8,520 bases of DNA from Rhodocyclaceae bacterium (lineage in GTDB: Bacteria; Pseudomonadota; Gammaproteobacteria; Burkholderiales; Rhodocyclaceae). The position numbers and the translations under genes were made by a program. The stretch lies in the NCBI GenBank assembly GCA_013821865.1, contig PNJM01000101.1:1-8520 (forward strand). Reading direction: 5' to 3'. The number at the start of each line of letters is the position of its first letter. The first letter of the stretch is position 1. Positions 6,138 through 8,520 of the stretch are shown here, in pieces. Under the pieces are notes generated by a model that saw only the letters and a program-made list of their open reading frames with translations, made no database searches and was not told the origin of the DNA.

Positions 6138-6470
6138 ATGACCAAGGAAAAATCCGAACTGTTGCAGGGCACGCTCGACATGCTGATCCTGAAGGCGCTC
6201 CAGTTGGAGCCGATGCACGGCTTCGGCCTCTCGCTGCGGCTGAGGCAGATGTCGGCCGAGGTGTTCCAGGTGGAGATGGGCTCGCTTTATCCGGCGCTCT
6301 GCCGGTTGGAGAAGCAGGGCTGGATCGAGGGCGATTGGGGCGTGACTGAGAGCAACCGGAAGGCGCGCTACTACGCGCTCACGAAGGCCGGGCGCAAGCA
6401 GCTCGAGGAGGAACGCACCCAGTGGGAGCTGCTCTCGCGCACGATCAACCAGATGCTCAACGCCACTTAA
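6138..6470 (+). CDS. PadR-family winged-helix transcriptional regulator (PadR-2, ADOP-associated type)
   Basis: A 110-residue paralogue of PadR-1, aligned end to end without gaps. It begins MTKEKSELLQGTLDMLILK and has PMHGFGLSLRLRQMS (25-39), the presumed recognition segment VEMGSLYPALCRLEKQGW (45-62), and NRKARYYALTKAGRKQL (73-89). Differences from PadR-1 in or beside the recognition segment include Leu43 to Phe, Thr44 to Gln, Gln47 to Met, Tyr55 to Cys and Asp59 to Lys. The last 20 residues, probably the dimer-forming helix, differ most (7 of 20 identical). Only 13 bases separate its stop from the ADOP-3 start, so the two are almost certainly co-transcribed. It likely represses its own operon through the dyads at 6080-6128. 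Effector unknown. Confidence 0.93.
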   Translation: MTKEKSELLQGTLDMLILKALQLEPMHGFGLSLRLRQMSAEVFQVEMGSLYPALCRLEKQGWIEGDWGVTESNRKARYYALTKAGRKQLEEERTQWELLSRTINQMLNAT

Positions 6471-6483
6471 CCCCCGTCCCGCC

Positions 6484-8520
6484 ATGCGCTGGTGCTCGTC
6501 CCTCGTGTTTCACCTGAAGTCTCTGTTCCGGAAAAAGGAACTGGACGCCCAACTGGCGGAGGAAATCCGCACGCACGTGGCGCTGGCCACCGAGGCCAAC
6601 CGCGCGGCGGGAATGTCGCCCGAGGAGGCGCGCCACGCGGCGCTGCGCGAGTTCGGCAACGTGCCGAGCATCGAGGAGCGCACGCGCGACGAGCGCGGCT
6701 GGCGCTGGCTCGACGAGCTGCGGCAGGACACGCGCACCGCGCTGCGCCAGATCGCCAAGTCGCCCGGCTTCTCCGCGGTCGTGGTGCTGACGCTGGCCTT
6801 CGGCATCGCGGTGAACGCCGTGCTGTTCGGGATGGTCGACCTGTTCTTCCTGCGGAAGTCGACGCTGCCGGAGGCGGAGCGGATCGCGTTGCTGATGCAT
6901 CGCAGCGACATGATCCAGATGCCGCACGGAGTTTCCTATCCGGATTACCGGGATTACCGGGACCGGCTGCGGACGGTCGAAGCGCTGGTGGCGTCGATGC
7001 CGGCGCCGGCCAACCTGAGCGCCGACGGCGCGGCGCCGCAACGGACCTGGGTGGAAGTGGTCTCGCCGAATGCCTTCACGGCTCTGGAGATCGCGGCCGC
7101 GCGCGGGCGGACCCTGCTGCCGGCGGACGGGGAGGCGAAGGGGGCAGCACCCGTGGCGGTGTTGTCCCACGATTGCTGGCAGACGAAGTTCGGCGGCGAT
7201 CCGGACATCGTGGGCCGGGTGGTGCGCTTGAATGGCAAACCGTTCACCGTGGTCGGCGTGGCGCGGGAGAAGTTCCACGGATTCCACGGAATGCTGGCGA
7301 TGAGTGCGTTCGTGCCGGCGGGGGCGATCGACACGTTCCGGCCGAGTGCGGCGGGTCTGCTGGAGTGGCGCGGCGCGCCGTCGTGGCGCGCGTTGGCGCG
7401 GCTGCGGCCTGGTGTGCGGATCGAGGAGTTGCGGTCCGAGGCCGCAGTCGTGCTCGGGCAGATCGCGAAGGAGCACCCGGCCGAACATCGGCAGATCCGG
7501 TCGGTGGTGCTGGCGGAAAGCCGGTCGCGGCCGGACCCGAGCGTGGCGGAGTTTCTGCCCGTTTTCCTGGCTCTTTTTCTCGGGCTCGTGACGCTGGTGC
7601 TGTTCACGGCCTGCGCGAATGTGACCAACCTGATGATCGCGCGAGCGGCGACGCGGCAGCGCGAGTTCACGGTGCGGTCGGCGGTCGGGGCGACGCGCGC
7701 GCGGCTGATCCGCCAACTGCTGGTGGAGAGCGTGGTGCTCGCGGTGCTGGCGGGTGCGGCTGGTTGGGTGATCAGCGAAGCCATGGGCCGGTTGATGCAG
7801 CGGTTCACCCCGCAGGGGGACATTCCGATCGCGATCGACGGGTCTCCAAGCTGGCAGGGCATCGCGTTCCTGGTGGCGATCTCGCTCGTGGCTGGTGTGA
7901 CGAGCGGGTTGCTGCCGGCCTTGCGGGCGTCGCGGATAGACCTCGTGTCGCAGTTGAAGCGGGGCAACGAGGACCTGCCGACCGGCGGCAAGCACCGGCT
8001 GCGGAACTCGCTCGTGATGGGCCAGGTGACGATGTCGCTGATCGTGCTGGTGTGCGCAGGGTTGTTCCTGCAGAGCCTGCGTCGCGTGCAGGGCGTCGAG
8101 CTGGGGTTCCGGCCGGAGCGGCTGCTGATGCTGTCCTACGATCTGGCGTTGCAGGGGTATGCGGAGGACCGGGTGCGGAATTTCAACCAGGAGCTGCTGA
8201 CGCGCGTGCGGGCGTTGCCCGGAGTGGAGGCGGCCGGCCTGACGAGTCACATGCCGTTCGACAACCAGATCAATGCGCGCGAGGTGCGGCCGGAGAATCC
8301 GTCGGGGGCGTTGAAGGACGGCGTGGCTCCGGCAAAGCTCTCGGTCGTCTCCCCGGGCTTTCTCGAAGGGATCGGCATCCGCCTGCGCAGTGGCCGCACG
8401 CTGACCGAAGCGGACCAGCCCAACACGCCGCGCGTGGCGGTGATCAACGTGGCCATGGCGGAGCTTTGCTGGCCCGGGCAGGAGGCGGTCGGCAAGCGTT
8501 TCCAGCCGTGGAAGGACGGG
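6484..8520 (+). CDS. ADOP-family ABC transporter permease, 3'-truncated by window edge (ADOP-3)
   Basis: The frame is open from the ATG at 6484 to the last base: 679 codons and no stop. Relatives here are 857-865 residues, so roughly the last 180, including the final FtsX core, lie outside. Order: soluble prefix (1-80, LFRKKELDAQLAEEIRTH and ARHAALREFGN); first helix (about 95-119, SPGFSAVVVLTLAFGIAVN); periplasmic domain (about 120-350, with VSYPDYRDYRDR and VSPNAFTALEIAAARGR); FtsX core (about 357-480, with ACANVTNLMIARAATRQRE and VRSAVGATRARL); helix at about 508-530; second periplasmic domain from about 535 (MPFDN, SPGFLEGIGIRLRSGRTL, CWPGQEAVGKRF). No Shine-Dalgarno sequence precedes it; the 13-base gap after padR-2 suggests coupled translation. 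The first part of the chain (residues 5-8, SSLV) is a little longer than in ADOP-1 and ADOP-2. Substrate unknown, and no ATPase is seen. Confidence 0.92.
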   Translation, partial: MRWCSSLVFHLKSLFRKKELDAQLAEEIRTHVALATEANRAAGMSPEEARHAALREFGNVPSIEERTRDERGWRWLDELRQDTRTALRQIAKSPGFSAVVVLTLAFGIAVNAVLFGMVDLFFLRKSTLPEAERIALLMHRSDMIQMPHGVSYPDYRDYRDRLRTVEALVASMPAPANLSADGAAPQRTWVEVVSPNAFTALEIAAARGRTLLPADGEAKGAAPVAVLSHDCWQTKFGGDPDIVGRVVRLNGKPFTVVGVAREKFHGFHGMLAMSAFVPAGAIDTFRPSAAGLLEWRGAPSWRALARLRPGVRIEELRSEAAVVLGQIAKEHPAEHRQIRSVVLAESRSRPDPSVAEFLPVFLALFLGLVTLVLFTACANVTNLMIARAATRQREFTVRSAVGATRARLIRQLLVESVVLAVLAGAAGWVISEAMGRLMQRFTPQGDIPIAIDGSPSWQGIAFLVAISLVAGVTSGLLPALRASRIDLVSQLKRGNEDLPTGGKHRLRNSLVMGQVTMSLIVLVCAGLFLQSLRRVQGVELGFRPERLLMLSYDLALQGYAEDRVRNFNQELLTRVRALPGVEAAGLTSHMPFDNQINAREVRPENPSGALKDGVAPAKLSVVSPGFLEGIGIRLRSGRTLTEADQPNTPRVAVINVAMAELCWPGQEAVGKRFQPWKDG

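Noticed and set aside
2927..6181. Very long open frame on the minus strand (1084 codons) opposite ADOP-2 and the end of ADOP-1
   Set aside because: It spans two unrelated-strand genes and their spacer. Its translation is rich in Arg, His, Gln and Pro with no hydrophobic segments or known motifs, and it ends inside padR-2. High-GC coding DNA commonly leaves the antisense frame open. The plus-strand frames carry clear family motifs.
6940..6962. Short tandem GGATTACCG repeat inside ADOP-3
   Set aside because: It encodes PDYRDYRDR, a version of the SYPDYxDYRD motif common in this family, so it is explained by protein conservation.
6457..8250. Long minus-strand open frame (597 codons) opposite ADOP-3
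   Set aside because: Antisense shadow of the GC-rich permease gene. The plus-strand frame from 6484 gives an uninterrupted ADOP protein with all family motifs.

Overview
The window reads as chromosomal DNA of a GC-rich bacterium. It is filled by two PadR-regulator plus orphan-permease modules of the kind named 'Acidobacterial': PadR-like regulators of the TIGR03433 type and ADOP permeases of the TIGR03434 type (Acidobacterial Duplicated Orphan Permease). These families also occur in Verrucomicrobiota (Opitutaceae) and Gemmatimonadota. The N-terminal permease sequences here (AAGMDAAEARYAAQRQFGN, then VWLEQLG) remind me most of Opitutaceae. That placement is from memory and is an inference, not a database result.

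Layout. Positions 1-121 (minus strand) hold the first 40 codons of a membrane protein that runs off the left edge. Positions 122-281 are a divergent intergenic region with two tandem dyads just upstream of the first PadR gene. Module 1 is padR-1 (282-614) followed by permease ADOP-1 (728-3325). A 138-base gap with two hairpins, the second terminator-like, leads to a second permease, ADOP-2 (3464-6037), which has no PadR gene of its own directly upstream. A short gap (6038-6137) with another pair of dyads of the same architecture precedes module 2: padR-2 (6138-6470) and ADOP-3 (6484 to beyond the right edge, 679 codons visible). All genes except the first are on the plus strand.

How the genes may work together. 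ADOP permeases look like two MacB/FtsX-type permease halves fused in one chain, with a soluble N-terminal prefix. They are 'orphan' because no ABC ATPase gene lies beside them, and none is in this window. The small PadR proteins are winged-helix regulators that probably bind the dyads in front of their own genes and control the downstream permease. Substrates and inducers cannot be read from sequence.

Most notable points: (i) the paired 15-base dyads before each padR share one geometry but have different arm sequences, changed symmetrically in both arms, beside two PadR proteins that are about 63% identical and differ near the presumed recognition helix; (ii) a 43-codon block near the N-terminus of ADOP-1 and ADOP-2 is about 95% identical in DNA with abrupt edges, while the flanks are much more diverged, suggesting gene conversion or prefix exchange; (iii) alanine codon choice differs sharply between ADOP-1 and ADOP-2. 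I see no CRISPR array, tRNA, rRNA, insertion sequence or phage gene. The window is best described as an ordinary but instructive ADOP cluster, not a clearly new system.
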